Source of the DNA: Plumapathes pennacea
Taxonomy: Eukaryota > Cnidaria > Anthozoa > Antipatharia > Myriopathidae
Direction of reading: 5' to 3'
Assembly: GCA_964036295.1 (NCBI GenBank)
Contig: OZ038467.1
Location: forward strand, 11,743,670 to 11,807,669
Length of the DNA stretch: 64,000 nt
In this document: piece by piece, positions 33,301 through 43,991 of the stretch
Layout: each line of letters opens with the position of its first letter
Numbering within the stretch: the stretch's first letter is position 1
Program-made: the position numbers and the translations under genes
Notes under the pieces: generated by a model
Databases searched by the model: none
Seen by the model: the letters and a program-made list of their open reading frames with translations, nothing else
Told to the model about the DNA's origin: nothing

Positions 33301-34724
33301 CTTTAGCTGAACTGATGCTAGCGACCAATCTTCGTAGCTGTGTGTCTCAGGACAAGCTTTCAAACCTAAATGAAATCCTTAAGGTGGTCAAGTCTCTGGG
33401 AAGTACTGTCGTTTTCTTTTCGTTAGATATTTTTATTAGTACGTGGGTCATGCAGCCAAATGGAGACGCATTATTTCAAGAAGTACATTTTAATCAATTG
33501 CTACAACAAGTCAAGGTGAAAAGCTTCTGCTGTTGCGAGGCTTCAATTAGTTTACTGGTTGGCAAGGTAACACGCATGATGAAAGCACCAGGAAGGGCTA
33601 TCACATGCGAAGACCGCTCACTATCATTTCTTTATCCCGAAGAAGTGTTAAAGTGCACTAAGAAGAGAGAAAAAGACGTAATAACTTGTGCGGCCGATTT
33701 CGATTTTCAACCAGTATTGTCTCAGTTCGTTCAGTCTAGAATCTCATTTCCTAAACGTAAAGAAGAATACGAAACAGCAAAGACGAAGACCTCAGTACGT
33801 ACAGACCAAACGGATGGTTGTTGCAAGCCTAAAGAGTCAGACCAATCAATGCTGAGCCGCCTGCTAAAATATTTGTACCAGATCCTCCTGGAGCCAATGC
33901 GACAATACGTGGTAGGGTCGCAAGCAATCATCGTCCCGGAAGGTGCACTCGCGTTGGTTCCATATTCCGCTTTATTGGATGAAAACGGGCACTACGTGGC
34001 GGAATCCTTACAACTGAGACTAATTCCGTCACTAGCAACAGCAAAGATTGTCAGAGAGCGCCCTGAAGCAGGTCAAGGAAGACCCTTAGTAATTGGAGAC
34101 CCAGATATCGGAAGAGTCAGGAAGGGTGACAAGATAGTATCTGCACCAAGACTACCATGCGCAGTCAAAGAAGTCGAGTGGGTCGGGAAGGTGCTCGGAG
34201 TTAAACCACTCATTGGAAAAGCAGCCACCAAAAAGACATTCCTTAGAAAAGTTGAAGGTGCCAATTTGATTCACATTGCTGCTCATGGTGATGCAAAGAG
34301 AGGAGAGATCTTGCTTGCTCCTAGTTCTGGAAATGATATAAACAATCTCGAAGATATTATGGTGAAAATTTCCGATCTCGAAGATAAACGCATAAAAGCA
34401 AAGCTGGTCGTTCTTAGCTGCTGTCACAGCGGCCGTGGTGAAGTCAGAACCGAAGGTGTAATCGGCATCGCTCGAGCATTTCTCGGAGCTGGAGCTCGCG
34501 CAGTTCTTGTAGCATTGTGGGAGATTGACGATGTTGCTACTCTGCTGTTCATGGCTCATTTCTACGAGAACCTGAGGTGCGGGAAAAGTGCAAACGAGGC
34601 CCTCAATATAGCCATGAATGCCGTCAGAAAGGACAAGATGTTCAGTCATCCCTGCTACTGGGCTCCTTTTGTCTTGATTGGGGAAGATGTGACTCCTTTG
34701 AAACGTCAAAATGATGCAGTATAA
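30345..34724 (+). CDS. TPR-CHAT protein (TTC28-like), intact
   Basis: 1459 residues, uninterrupted in one coding exon. An in-frame TAA at 30321 fixes ATG 30345 as the start. Residues about 24-930 are 23 tandem 40-residue tetratricopeptide repeats with the consensus GxGTAYGNLGACYASLGQYDKAIKY..., a protein-binding superhelix. A linker (about 935-1165, with RSRALAELMLATNLRS) leads to a C-terminal CHAT domain (about 1170-1450), a caspase-like cysteine protease fold. The expected dyad is present: His1314 in HIAAHGD and Cys1360 in LSCCHSG, followed by the CHAT-typical ARAFLGAGARAVLVALW and a C-terminal HPCYWAPFVLIG. No signal peptide or membrane span is seen, so it is probably cytosolic. In bacteria TPR-CHAT proteins are proteases gated by a partner; substrate and trigger of the cnidarian family are unknown. 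Two degraded paralogs lie upstream, and gene-less units lie downstream. The family call is firm, protease activity is inference. Confidence 0.93.
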   Translation: MDQLQALTISLRFAEGNMNKKLEGQIHNKFGVHYYSIGKYDKAFEHCKVYLTIAKELGDKKGEARAYGNIGACCISLGQYDKAITYQEMSLAIAKEIGDKNDEEAAYGNLGVCYASLGQYDQSIKYQEMCLTMVKDIGDKKGEETACGNLGSCYASLGQYKKAVKYYKWCLTIAKEIGNRKGEATAYGILGDCYSSLGKYHKAINYQEMRLTIAKEIADKNGEGTAYGNLGACYADLGQYNKAINYQELRLTIAKEIGDKKGEGTAYGNLGACYAYLGQYNKAIKYQEMRLTIAKEIGDKSGEGTAYGNLGACYAYLGQYNKAIKYQEMRLTIAKEIGDKSGEGTAYGNLGVCYGFLGHYDKAINYQEFHLTISKEIADKNGEGTAYGNLGACYASLGQYNKAINCQKLCLTIAKEIADKNGEGTAYGNLGACYAYLGQYDKAIMYQEMSLTIAKEIGYKKGEGAAYGNLGACYASLGQYDQGIKYQKMCLTMTKEIGNKKDKGTAYGNLGVCYAFLGQYEKTINYQEMHLNIAKEIGDKNGEGSAYGNLGASYASLGQYDKAIKYQEMRLTIVKQTGDKNGEGTAYGNLGSSYASLGEYDKAIKYQEMCLAIAKEIGDKSGEGTAYGNLGRSFAYLCKYDKAIKYDEMCLAIAKEIGDKNVEGNAYGSLADCYVSLDQYDKAVKYQEMCLTIAKEIGNKNSEGIAYGSLGACYAFLGHYDKAVKYQEVCLKIAKEIGDKNSEGRAYGNLGKCYTFLGQDEKAIDYQKMYLTTAKEIGDKQSEGAAYGNVGCCYYFFNQYDKAIEYQRMSLTIAKEIGDKKSEGTAYGNLGVCYASLGQYDKAIKCEEMCLSIAKDIGNKNDEGTAYGKRGSCHAFHCQFDKAIKDAEMCLTISKEIGNKDYEGTAYGNLGQYYFVLGNYDEAETNLRKRIDCFEELFNNVPEKDEDKVSIIDTLKDNFKLLVRILLMQEKRDEALIVAETRRSRALAELMLATNLRSCVSQDKLSNLNEILKVVKSLGSTVVFFSLDIFISTWVMQPNGDALFQEVHFNQLLQQVKVKSFCCCEASISLLVGKVTRMMKAPGRAITCEDRSLSFLYPEEVLKCTKKREKDVITCAADFDFQPVLSQFVQSRISFPKRKEEYETAKTKTSVRTDQTDGCCKPKESDQSMLSRLLKYLYQILLEPMRQYVVGSQAIIVPEGALALVPYSALLDENGHYVAESLQLRLIPSLATAKIVRERPEAGQGRPLVIGDPDIGRVRKGDKIVSAPRLPCAVKEVEWVGKVLGVKPLIGKAATKKTFLRKVEGANLIHIAAHGDAKRGEILLAPSSGNDINNLEDIMVKISDLEDKRIKAKLVVLSCCHSGRGEVRTEGVIGIARAFLGAGARAVLVALWEIDDVATLLFMAHFYENLRCGKSANEALNIAMNAVRKDKMFSHPCYWAPFVLIGEDVTPLKRQNDAV
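30430..33120 (+). repeat. 23 coding tandem repeats of exactly 120 bp
   Basis: The string 'gcttatggcaa' or a one-to-three-base variant recurs at every 120-bp step from 30540 to 33060, with no indel in 22 steps. Units 31141-31260 and 31261-31380 are identical over all 120 bp, a sign of very recent duplication or conversion. The repeats code for the TPR domain of the TPR-CHAT protein. Confidence 0.95.
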
Positions 34725-35228
34725 AACTGAACATTGCCTTAGTACTGTAGTTCATATCAAGCACCGTTCACGCATTTAGTGGGGAACATTTCTTTTTTAG
34801 TAGTTTCTACTTTGGCGTTGTTAGTAAAACGTATATACTTCTTAGGTACTTTAAATGCATAGATTTTAATAATGCTCATTATTTAGAACTCAAGGCTAAC
34901 ATCGATATTTTACAGATAGGATAGTTTGGATACTACAACCCCGGAAGTACGTCCATTTTGACTGTGCGAAGACTTACCAAGAAACTCAAAAGACTCGGAT
35001 GCTCAAGTATACATGTGTTAGTTCAACACTGCAGTTTTTGTATAACAAACGGATCTTGCACACTCCGTGAAATTTTACCTGGAGTTAGGTGGCATCGCGG
35101 ATATACTGCGTTTTTCGGCCGTGCGATCACCTTCTTTATTGAGTAAGCGGTCATTATTGCAGATTTTGTAGTTTGAACACTTTATCATACTTCATTACAG
35201 GATACATTACAGAAAACACTGCACCGCT
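34725..35228. other. 3' flank of the TPR-CHAT gene
   Basis: Presumed 3' UTR and downstream DNA. No canonical AATAAA can be assigned. 'tttttcggccgtgcgatc' near 35111 recurs next to the TPR fragment at 24050. The ORF 34958-35146 has no recognisable domain. Confidence 0.45.
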
Positions 35229-36244
35229 GGTAGCACAAGCTAATCGAGGCGGGCAGAGTTACATATTGATGCGAAATTCGAGAAAAAAATAAGATAAGTG
35301 AACCGGATTTAACACGCGTTCTTACAATATAGAGCACAACCATTACAATATAGGATTAGAGCATTATGTGGAATGCATCTTAAAATTCAATTTAGGAAAA
35401 GGGAACATAGAATATATATTACAATAAGATACAATTTAGGAGCTGGAGAAAAGTAAAGTACTGATAAAATTACAAGCTTGTGTACTCTAAGTACTTCAGA
35501 GTAACGCACATGAAACCTCAAGACAGCCAAGAAACTCAATAGTACGACCCGATACCAAACATTGAGTTTAATCAATGCATTTTCTATATCAAAAGTTGTG
35601 CACAAGAGAAATTGGACTTGCAACTTTGCAAGGTGAAATGTGGAAAAAGAAGACAAAGCGTTGAATTTGAAACTGTCACAGAAACGCTTTAATTTGCCTA
35701 CTAAAGCCAATGCACGTTTTTTTCCAGACGTTTTCCTAACCTGAGATAAAAATTGTCGAAAATTAAAACATTTATTTTGTACCGCAAGCGGTAGACCGCC
35801 ATTATGTTGTTGTACTAAAGTTGTACATCAATGTACGTTATGCTGCGGAAAAATTCATGTAAAAATGCTCCACACAAAGTGTTAAGTTTGAATTATTGCA
35901 TGACTTGTGAAACGTGACTGTCATTTTGTTAGACTGATTACTTAAAAACAAAAACAAAAACAAAAACAAAAAAACAGCAATTTAGTGAGCCGAGTAAAAT
36001 GTGGTTTAATCATTTGACTTTCTTTTTATATTTCTGGAGTAAATTTTATTGACTATTTTTATCTAATTTTATTTAAAATTTTCTACAGCACTTGTCGTAT
36101 CTGATATAAAGGCAACTTATTCTGTCCACTGCATTTTACACATTTTCATTTTATTTTTCTGGTGCCTTTTTTTCGGTGCTTTTTTTTTTTTTTGCACGCA
36201 TTGTTATGTGCTTGTACTACATGATATTTTATGTACATATATAC

Positions 36245-36551
36245 ATTTCTTAAATGTAATAAATCTACAAAATCTGCATGAATCTCATCAATGACAGGAT
36301 TGTCATTTGACAAACCCTCTTCATTTGACTCTGTACATGACTTTCACTCTCCTTAGGTAGTCACAAAATGCAACTCATCAACAACAGTCTTCCTGAAGAC
36401 TATTCTCAAAAAGATTAATCTAATTGTATTGTTAACCAAAAGTCTTTTTCTTGTGCCAATGTGTTATGTTTGACTTTTACCCTTATCTCCTCATTCAAAT
36501 TTTCTTTCAGAGGGGAGCCCTCAGAAAAGGGGAGGTGCTTTGTAAAACTTG
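36245..36551. other. unit-A-specific sequence left of the foldback element
   Basis: AT-rich, no homolog in units B or C, no gene seen. Confidence 0.5.
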
Positions 36552-37707
36552 GGACCAAGTATACTTTACCTGCCAAAAAATGACCGTCGATCGGTCAATC
36601 GACCGTCAGTCGGTAGTCGACCGACTGTCCACTGACTTTCGACCGACTGCCGGTAGAAGGTCGGCCGACGGTCGATAGAAAGTCAGTCGAAAGTCGGTCG
36701 GAAGTCAATTGACGGTCGGTCGACTGTCACTGACGGTCGACTGACAGTCGGTCGAACGTCGGTCGACAGTTGACTACCGATTTCTCAGACGACGGTCGGT
36801 CGACCGTCGGCCGACCATCGGTGGGACGGTTGACCGTCGGTCGACAGTCGCCCGATCGTCGGCCGACAGTCGACCGACGATTCTAAAACAATGGCGATTT
36901 GATTATCCTTAGTGTTTGTGGGCAATGGAGCGCTATGTAAGACATAGGAAGACTCTGTGGGCTCGGAGACAACAATTGGAATTGCGAATAAATGCTTTAG
37001 TCTCAACATTTTATTGAGTGTGACAATTGTTTTACACTGGGTAATGTTCTGCAATGTCTTGCAAAATTCTTCCAAATTTTCAGCATGAATGGTGTACCTA
37101 CACACAGTATTTCATCAATTCTCCAATTCTATGCCATCTTTTGGCCGTCCCGATGTGGGTTCTTCTATTGTTATAACCCCTTTTAAGTAGCCACTAAATA
37201 TTTAATACACGCCTTATGCTGATTTCTGTGGGAATCCCCATTAAACGGCAAATCCTCGGTGAAAATGGCAAGTGAACAAATTAATAGGGGTTCGACAGTA
37301 ACTAATAAATTAACAATACGCGTGCATTTTTAAAGAAAGCGGAGTAGATCTAAAAAAGCAAACAATTTGCACATAAACGATGATCGGCCGATTGTCGGCC
37401 GACTGTCGGCCGAACATCGACTGACACTGTGTCGATAGAGAGTCGGTCGATAGTCGATCGACTGTCATTACAGATATAGGACCGACAGTCGGTCGACTGT
37501 CGGTCGACCATCGACTGACTGTTGAACGACTCTTCACCGACTATTGGTCGACTATCAACCGATGATCGAGTGACGGTCGATTGACAGTTGATCGACTGTC
37601 GATTGACTGTCGATTGATGGTCAACCGACGGTCGACTGACGGTCGACTGACGGTCGGTCGACGGTCGGTCGACGGTCATTTTTTGGCAGCTAACGTATAC
37701 TTGGTCC
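36552..37707. mobile_element. foldback-type element with GTCGAC-rich arms
   Basis: 1156 bp with inverted ends 'ggaccaagtatac' and 'gtatacttggtcc' and a perfect 8-bp target duplication aaaacttg (36544-36551 and 37708-37715). Each end runs 'tgccaaaaaatgaccgtcga' into about 300 bp of degenerate short repeats of the type gaccgtcggtcgac. Because GTCGAC is itself palindromic, the arms can pair with each other and with themselves. The middle (36891-37377) is unrelated, AT-rich and has no transposase. An 8-bp duplication fits hAT- or MULE-type mobility; the arms resemble foldback elements. Class not settled. Confidence 0.88.
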
Positions 37708-37715
37708 AAAACTTG

Positions 37716-40099
37716 TTCTTCCATTAGATTACAGTAGCTTCGAATTAATTACCGTTAAAAGCCAAAACCAAAGAATTACTGTTCACTGCCAATTATAAAG
37801 GTCACAATTTGCAATTGGTTTTACTTTGAAGAATAAAACAATTAGCAGTGGAGAGAAATGCCATGACCACTTGCTTATTTGCATGAGAAGATTGCGATCA
37901 AGCTTCTGATTGGTTGAGGATGTTGCAAAAATTGTTTGGACTGATCTGAAAGCACAGCAAACACAAAACCAAAGGAATTACACTCAAATACTTTCTACAG
38001 GTATCCAAAAATGGGCTTAAGTGTGGATTACAAATTTATCTTAGTTAACACAGATGAACTTATTACTACTGCATCAGAACATGTTCTGTACAGAAGTAAG
38101 TACAACTCATCCCAGTGTTACATGCATGCCTACTGTACTTCAAAGTTATTCCAAAGGAACTGCGACTCCTACCTCTTCAGTGAGTGTATTCCAAATGCAT
38201 CTTGGCACAACATCATCTCCATTTTGCACATCAGCCATTTTCTAGCCATTCACTGCACATACATTTTCAAGTGAACCTGTAACAAGAGAAAATCATTACT
38301 GTTCTGTGAGAGTGTGGATATTCATGTTTGAGACCAGACAAGCTGCATTGCAGCTTAGTTATAGAACCCCGCTTGATCAGTCCAGCCAAAATAAAAAAAC
38401 CCACCTGACACTGGTTGATCATCAAAAACACTTTGAACTAGCCAAAACAGTATGAGCCAGACAATCTCCTATTTAAATTCAAGCAAAAGAACCCACTGGA
38501 CCATCTTCTGGTAAAAAGGTTCAAGCAAGAAATCTCCCCCATCCCTCCCCTCCTCATTCCCTCACACACAGCCCTGCCATGATCCAAACATTCTTCCTTG
38601 AAGGTGCAGGCAAGAAACTCCCCCACCCTCCCCTCCTTTAGGTAGATCTTTTGTTTACACCTCTTCTTAAAGGGTTGGTTCAAAACACTAGATGCTGGAG
38701 GATACAATATAAAGGACATGGTGTTGATTTGAGCTTCAGAAGGTGGGTTTGAAAAGACAAAGTAAATTCCCTGCAAAGAATGTGGTATTTCTCAGCAGAT
38801 TCATTTGAAAGGACACAGTGTTTCCTAGGTTGGTCTAAGTTAATCTAAATCTGCTGTGCTAGTGCAAGGGCAAAACAGGCATTAAAATACTGGGGGCCAG
38901 TTGTTCAAAGTGTGGAAAGCCACTAAATTGTTCATCAGATAAATCGCTATCCAGTGGATAAGTGTTAACATTTAGCCTTATTACTATTATATACTGTATG
39001 CTGGTGGATAGCGCTATCCACTCTTTGAACAACTGAGCTTGGTATAATATGTACGAGTTTAAGTAAGAGAAATAGTATTATTGTACTAGATAAAATAGTA
39101 AAAATATGGTAAATAATGTGATTAATAAAAATAAAACATATTTTAGAGTTCATGGTCAGCTGTCCTAAATGCCTCTTATATGGTGGCCTGGTAAAGAGCC
39201 AGTCTGACACTGTTCTTAATTTTGAGCTTTTTTTCAGATGACTGCCAAAAGTAATCATGTGATTGCTTTGGTCTTGCATTTAGCACTTGTGCTCTCCAAA
39301 TTATCCAAACAAGTTTATCAGGATTCTTCGCCAATCGAGAGCAAGTAAAGCCTGATTGTGATATTCTCATGCAAGAAAGCAAGTGGTGGTGGTGTTTCCA
39401 GGCACTTCTGATTGGTTTTTTCTTCAAATTAAAACCACTCACACTAATTATTTTGGTCTAAGATTAGTTGAAAGTGTTTCTTACAGCCTCGGCAGTGTAC
39501 ATGTTTGTTTCAGTGTCCAAATCCAGGAGTTCAAATATATTTAAATTAACTTTGGGCCGAGCAGAAATTTTGAGATTTGAGTTATTGTCAGGCAGCTTAG
39601 AGAAATAAAATAATATCTATCCTATTTTGCCATGACTCGAGTAGCATATAAAAGACAAAGAGTTGCTCCTGTTTTATTAAAACTCATTAACAATATGCCA
39701 ATGAATGGCTTCAATGATACGTGTGGGCGGTACTACGTACTGTCCCAAAACAAAAAAGGGAATACAATAAAATATAATAATGCAAAAATAGAATTTGGGG
39801 GATGAACACTGAAACATTGCCTGTACAGCAAGGTGAGGTATTTCATATCAATCGGTTTCTGTGCACCTACCAGCGACTCCCGAACAAAAAGTAATTAAAC
39901 GAGTCGCAAGTGGGTAGACCAGCCTAGCGGAAATACATCAAATAGAAGCTCTCTACTTTCTCTGCGGACTGTAAACTACGTAGAACCGCTCTCCTCCAAT
40001 AGGAAAGGAAGAAAAAGCTCTCAGGTTCAGATCCTCGCTCTTTAGGGGGAAAGTAAAGAAGAGCACGCACAACTCAAGGTCCGTGAATCACACGCTTAC
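37716..40099. other. unit A non-coding, upstream of candidate minus-strand exon
   Basis: 37716-38570 is unit-specific, with an octamer ATTTGCAT at about 37878 and no gene. 38575-40099 corresponds to 46240-47876 of unit B. Short minus-strand ORFs (for example 39176-39442) are shared with unit B but shifted by indels, so they are not read as genes. Confidence 0.5.
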
Positions 40100-40570
40100 C
40101 TTGCTATGATCACTCCAAAAAGAAAACAGACTTGTGCCATAAACCTGACAAACGTGCAAAACCACTCACACCACTCCAACTTCTTCCTACTCGTGCTTTA
40201 AAAGATATATACACACGAATCCACTTTTCAGCAGACTGCCGCCATTTTTTTAATTGCTCAGTAGCCACGCCAGTAATTTGGACAACAGAACCTGGCCCGG
40301 TTGGCCCAAGTCTTCGAGTGTACGCGCCATCAGCTGTTTCGCTGTGACAAGCTTGAAGTCACGCACGCCAGCACCGGTTTTCACTTGTTTAAAAGTTGAG
40401 CTTTCAGCGATCTCACAAGTGTTTTTCAGACAGGCTTGCGCCTGTACCGAAACTCCGATATGCATAATACTGGGCTCATTTAACGCTAAAGTTCGCATTA
40501 TTCTTCTATATAGTGGCTATCCATAGAAAAACTCAAGACCCCGAGCTTTTAACAACGAAGGCAACAAGAA
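40100..40570 (-). promoter_or_regulatory. candidate minus-strand promoter and first exon (unit A)
   Basis: Reading leftwards there is a GC-richer stretch, 'aaaatggcggcagtctgc', then an exon-like segment ending in AGCAAG|GTAAGCG (intron starting at 40099). The donor is preserved in units B (47877) and C (62369). An ATG at 40140 opens a 14-codon frame (MAQVCFLFGVIIAR) to the donor only in unit A; one base fewer in B and C gives an early stop. Best read as a possible transcription start without a proven product. Confidence 0.3.
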
Positions 40571-41100
40571 AATATTCAATAAACGACATAAATTGTGGAC
40601 TAGAAGAGAAAAGCGCGAATTGTTAGACTTTTTGTGTATCTGAGTTATAAGAGGATTGTATGGGGTAGATGTATCTCACAGTATCGCTGAAATTCGACCA
40701 GTAAACTAAAATTCGTTCCTGGTGTGACTGTTTTTAATTAAACAACCGTTTTACACAAAGAGGACGCGTAACATGATTATGAAAAAACATTGCTTGCTTT
40801 TTTTGTGCTGTAAATTAAATGGGAGACTACAGTATTTTTAATTCTTCAAGTCGCATTACTTAAAACGTTACATTAAAGTAAAATAGACTTCATGGTTTTT
40901 GAGTGGTTACATTTTCGAAGTGGATGCTACTTTTTTCGGGGGGGAGTGAGGGGCTTACTTTCAGAGCTTAACACAAGGGTAAAACAAATAACGTTACTTT
41001 CGGGAAGGGGAGTTGCATTCGGAATTCTATGGTATTTTTGTTCACAAACGTACTCAGTTTAAGTAAGTCAAGGTTTTGCTTACAAAATATATAGAGGATA

Positions 41101-41428
41101 TTACACGGCGGCGCTAAGATATGAATTTTATTTTCGAGTGCTAAAAACAATATTTTACGAACGAGCGCTTCGCGAGTGAGTAAAATATTATTTTTACCAC
41201 GAGAAAATAAAATCCATATCTTCAAGCCGCCGTGTAACTTTCTTTTTATTATATTAGACACGAGTGTTTTACGAGAAATTGCACAAACAACCGTGCAAAA
41301 GCGGGAAATGATGCCAACGATATCCTCACTAGTGAGGATATGGAAAATACGCCACTCGGGTCCCGGATGTAGTTTCGTATGGATTTTACGCACTATTTTC
41401 CAGTAAAACACCCGTGTCTATATAATAA
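41101..41428. repeat. two adjacent hairpin modules (unit A)
   Basis: 41101-41238 folds as one hairpin, with 'ttacacggcggc' pairing 'gccgccgtgtaa' and about 55-bp arms. 41248-41428 has inverted ends 'agacacgagtgttttac' / 'gtaaaacacccgtgtct' and a perfect 20-bp palindrome, tatcctcactagtgaggata, in its centre. The second looks like a MITE. Both are fixed in all three units. Confidence 0.75.
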
Positions 41429-42451
41429 ATCTTCGTAAGTATGAGACGGTTCGTACAACAGAATTGAAGTGTTTCTTTCAGTGCATTTCAATAAACCAAA
41501 AGCTTGTCCAGGTGTTGATCCTCCGAGTTTCCTAAAACACATCGTCTCCGGACCAGATTAGGTTTATCTGGCTAAGTGTTAATGCGATCCTGTTGTGTTC
41601 TCGAGCCCAGATAGTATGCATGGCGTTCAGACCTAAAGTTAAAGAAAAACATTTTAGTTAGTTGTGTGTAAACTCTCTTGTCATTTATAAGTCTGAAAAC
41701 ATAAAGGTTTCGTCATGCTTTTTAATCCATCTTCGAACAAAATCCTGCTGTTTATTGGCGGAGAGGTCAAGAGAAAGAATTTCGTTAATCCTGGATTAGC
41801 TTAATCGGCCTTCGAAAAACCAGGCCTAGAAGTCCAAAATAAACAGCTCGTCAAAAATCTTTCATGGTTGACTTACACAAATATTATCTGCTTGATTAGC
41901 ATCTACTAATCCGATCAGCTGTACCTTAAACTGAGTTCCTCTTTTATAAAATTGCGTGTCGTTACTTAATTCTGTTTCAGGTATTGGAATATTATCTGTC
42001 AAACACTATTCTGAATGTCCTTCAGTGTTTGTTCAACGAACAGGTCAACAACCAAGAAAACCGTTTACTTCTTATTTTGCGAAATTGTTATGCGACCCGG
42101 AGCATCTAATACTCGTAAATGTACCGCCCCCCGCCCCATCCCACCTCCCCTCTCCCGGAGGGTAACCCTACCTCGAGCGTTTACATGACCAAAAGTTGTC
42201 CCTACTGGGAGGTTTACCCTAGCAAGGAGATAGGGTAACCCTCCTCCTTGGGTAACCCTACCTATTACGTAAACGGAACAAGGAATTTTGATAGAGAAGG
42301 GTGACCCTTCTAGTCTCAGTCACATCGCGAATTTTGGACATGAGACCAGCCTGATGCAAAAGATGCTGCCTATTCCTTTCATCCTGGTAATTCAAAATTC
42401 GAAATTCGCGGTGGCAATTCTAAATTGCGTCAACAGTGAAGAATGGTGACG
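41429..42451. other. unit A non-coding spacer before the satellite
   Basis: No gene. Contains a cluster of 'agggtaaccct'-type inverted motifs at about 42150-42262, identical in unit B at about 49970-50080, that could fold into a hairpin. The 69-residue ORF 41956-42165 is conserved in unit B but only because the DNA is nearly identical. Confidence 0.5.
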
Positions 42452-43356
42452 GCGCCTGTAGTCCTTGTGGATGTTCAACGATGTGTTGCCTTGTGTTATT
42501 TTTCAAGCCAGGGCTACTCTAATACAATGCGGCGCATGTAGTCCTCGCCGATGTTCGACGATGTATTGCCTTGTGTTATTTTTCGAGTCAGGGCTACTTT
42601 AATGCAATGCGGCGCATGTAGTCTTTGCCGATGTTCGAGCATGTGTTTCTTTGTGTTACGCTTTAAGCCAGGGCTACTCTACTGCGATGCCGCGCACGTA
42701 GTCCTCGTCGATGTTCAGTGATGTACAGTGTTGTGTTATACTCCAGGCTAGAGCTACTCTGCTGCGATGTGGCGCATGTAGTCCTCGTCGATGTTCAATG
42801 ATGTGCGGTATTGTGTTATGCTTCAAGCCACGCCTCCTCTACTGCGATGTGGCGAATGTAGCAGTTTTGTACTAGGCTTCTAGTCAGGGCTTTTCTACCG
42901 CGATGCAGCGCGTTTAGTCATCGTCGTTGTTCAATGATGTACGGTGTTGTGTTGTGTTTCAGGTTAGGGCGACTCTACCGCGATGCGGCGCATGTAGTCC
43001 TTGTCGACGTAAAAAGGTGTGGTCTTCTGATTTGCTTCAATCCATGAATATTCTATTACAATGAGGGGCACGTTGTCCTGGTCGATATTCAAAATATTGC
43101 GGTCTTGGATTATGCTTCAAGCCATGACTACTATGTTGCGATGTGTCGCTTGTAATCCTCGTTGATATTCAAAGATTAGCGGTTTTCTACTAGGCTTCTA
43201 GCCAAAGCTTTTCTACTGCGATGCAGCGCATTTAGTCGTTGTCGATGTTCAAGTATGCACGGTGTTGTGTTATGCTTCAGGCAAAGGCTACTATGCTGTG
43301 ATGCGACGCATGTGGTCCTCGTCAATATTTAAAGGTGTGTGTACTGCCAGGGCTAA
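42452..43356. repeat. ~80-bp satellite array 3
   Basis: About 11 monomers of the same family as arrays 1 and 2, with 'gcggcgcatgtagtcctcg' and 'tgttatgcttcaagcca' blocks. It starts at 'ggcgcctgtagtcc' and ends at 'ctgccagggctaaagacctg', where the upstream-flank module begins. Confidence 0.92.
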
Positions 43357-43989
43357 AGACCTGACCTAAATATTACACGCAACGGGTACCAAAACTCGGC
43401 CGCAGAGAGTTTGTAATCAATATTGTAAAACAATTAAACCCAAACTGAGCTAGAAATATCCCCGAGTGCTATGAAACCAAAATCCTAATTCTGCGGGTTT
43501 CGAACTCCGAAATTCTGATCACCAAGTGTCGAACCCCGTCATGTGCTGTTTCTGTCTTTCAGGCTTGTTCGTTGGTATCAAACTTGAGGTTGTTTATCAT
43601 TTCGAATTGCCTGACAGAGAACCCCAACTCCAAAATATCGTTTTATTATTTTGATTGTTAAATTCCGTCACGATTGAGTCTTGACGTTTTATGGTGCCAC
43701 GCGTTGAAAAAAGCCTTTTCAGATTTTAATAATTGTACGTAATATAGCCAAAGATCTTTGATAGTTTTTGAACTGATTTTCCACAAAGGCTGATGATAGA
43801 TCTTCTCAGTGCCACTAAATTCAATTGCTATGACACAACAGTGTTGAAGTGTTGTCAAAGTTCAAAATTGTTTTAACCATTTGGGCATTACGAAAGTTCG
43901 ACGAGAAGTGTAAGTAGTATCAAAACTCTCTGAATCACAACATACAGGTGCTTTTTAAAAAAAATCCATTGGTTTCGAAGCTGCTCATT
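43357..43989. other. upstream-flank module, copy 4
   Basis: Matches 2135-2700 and the 13980-14270 part of copy 2 in order, ending at 'ccattggtttcgaagctgct', which at 14267 lies about 80 bp before the TATA box. Here the next base pairs are the GGGTAT array, so no promoter follows. Confidence 0.8.
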
Positions 43990-43991
43990 TC

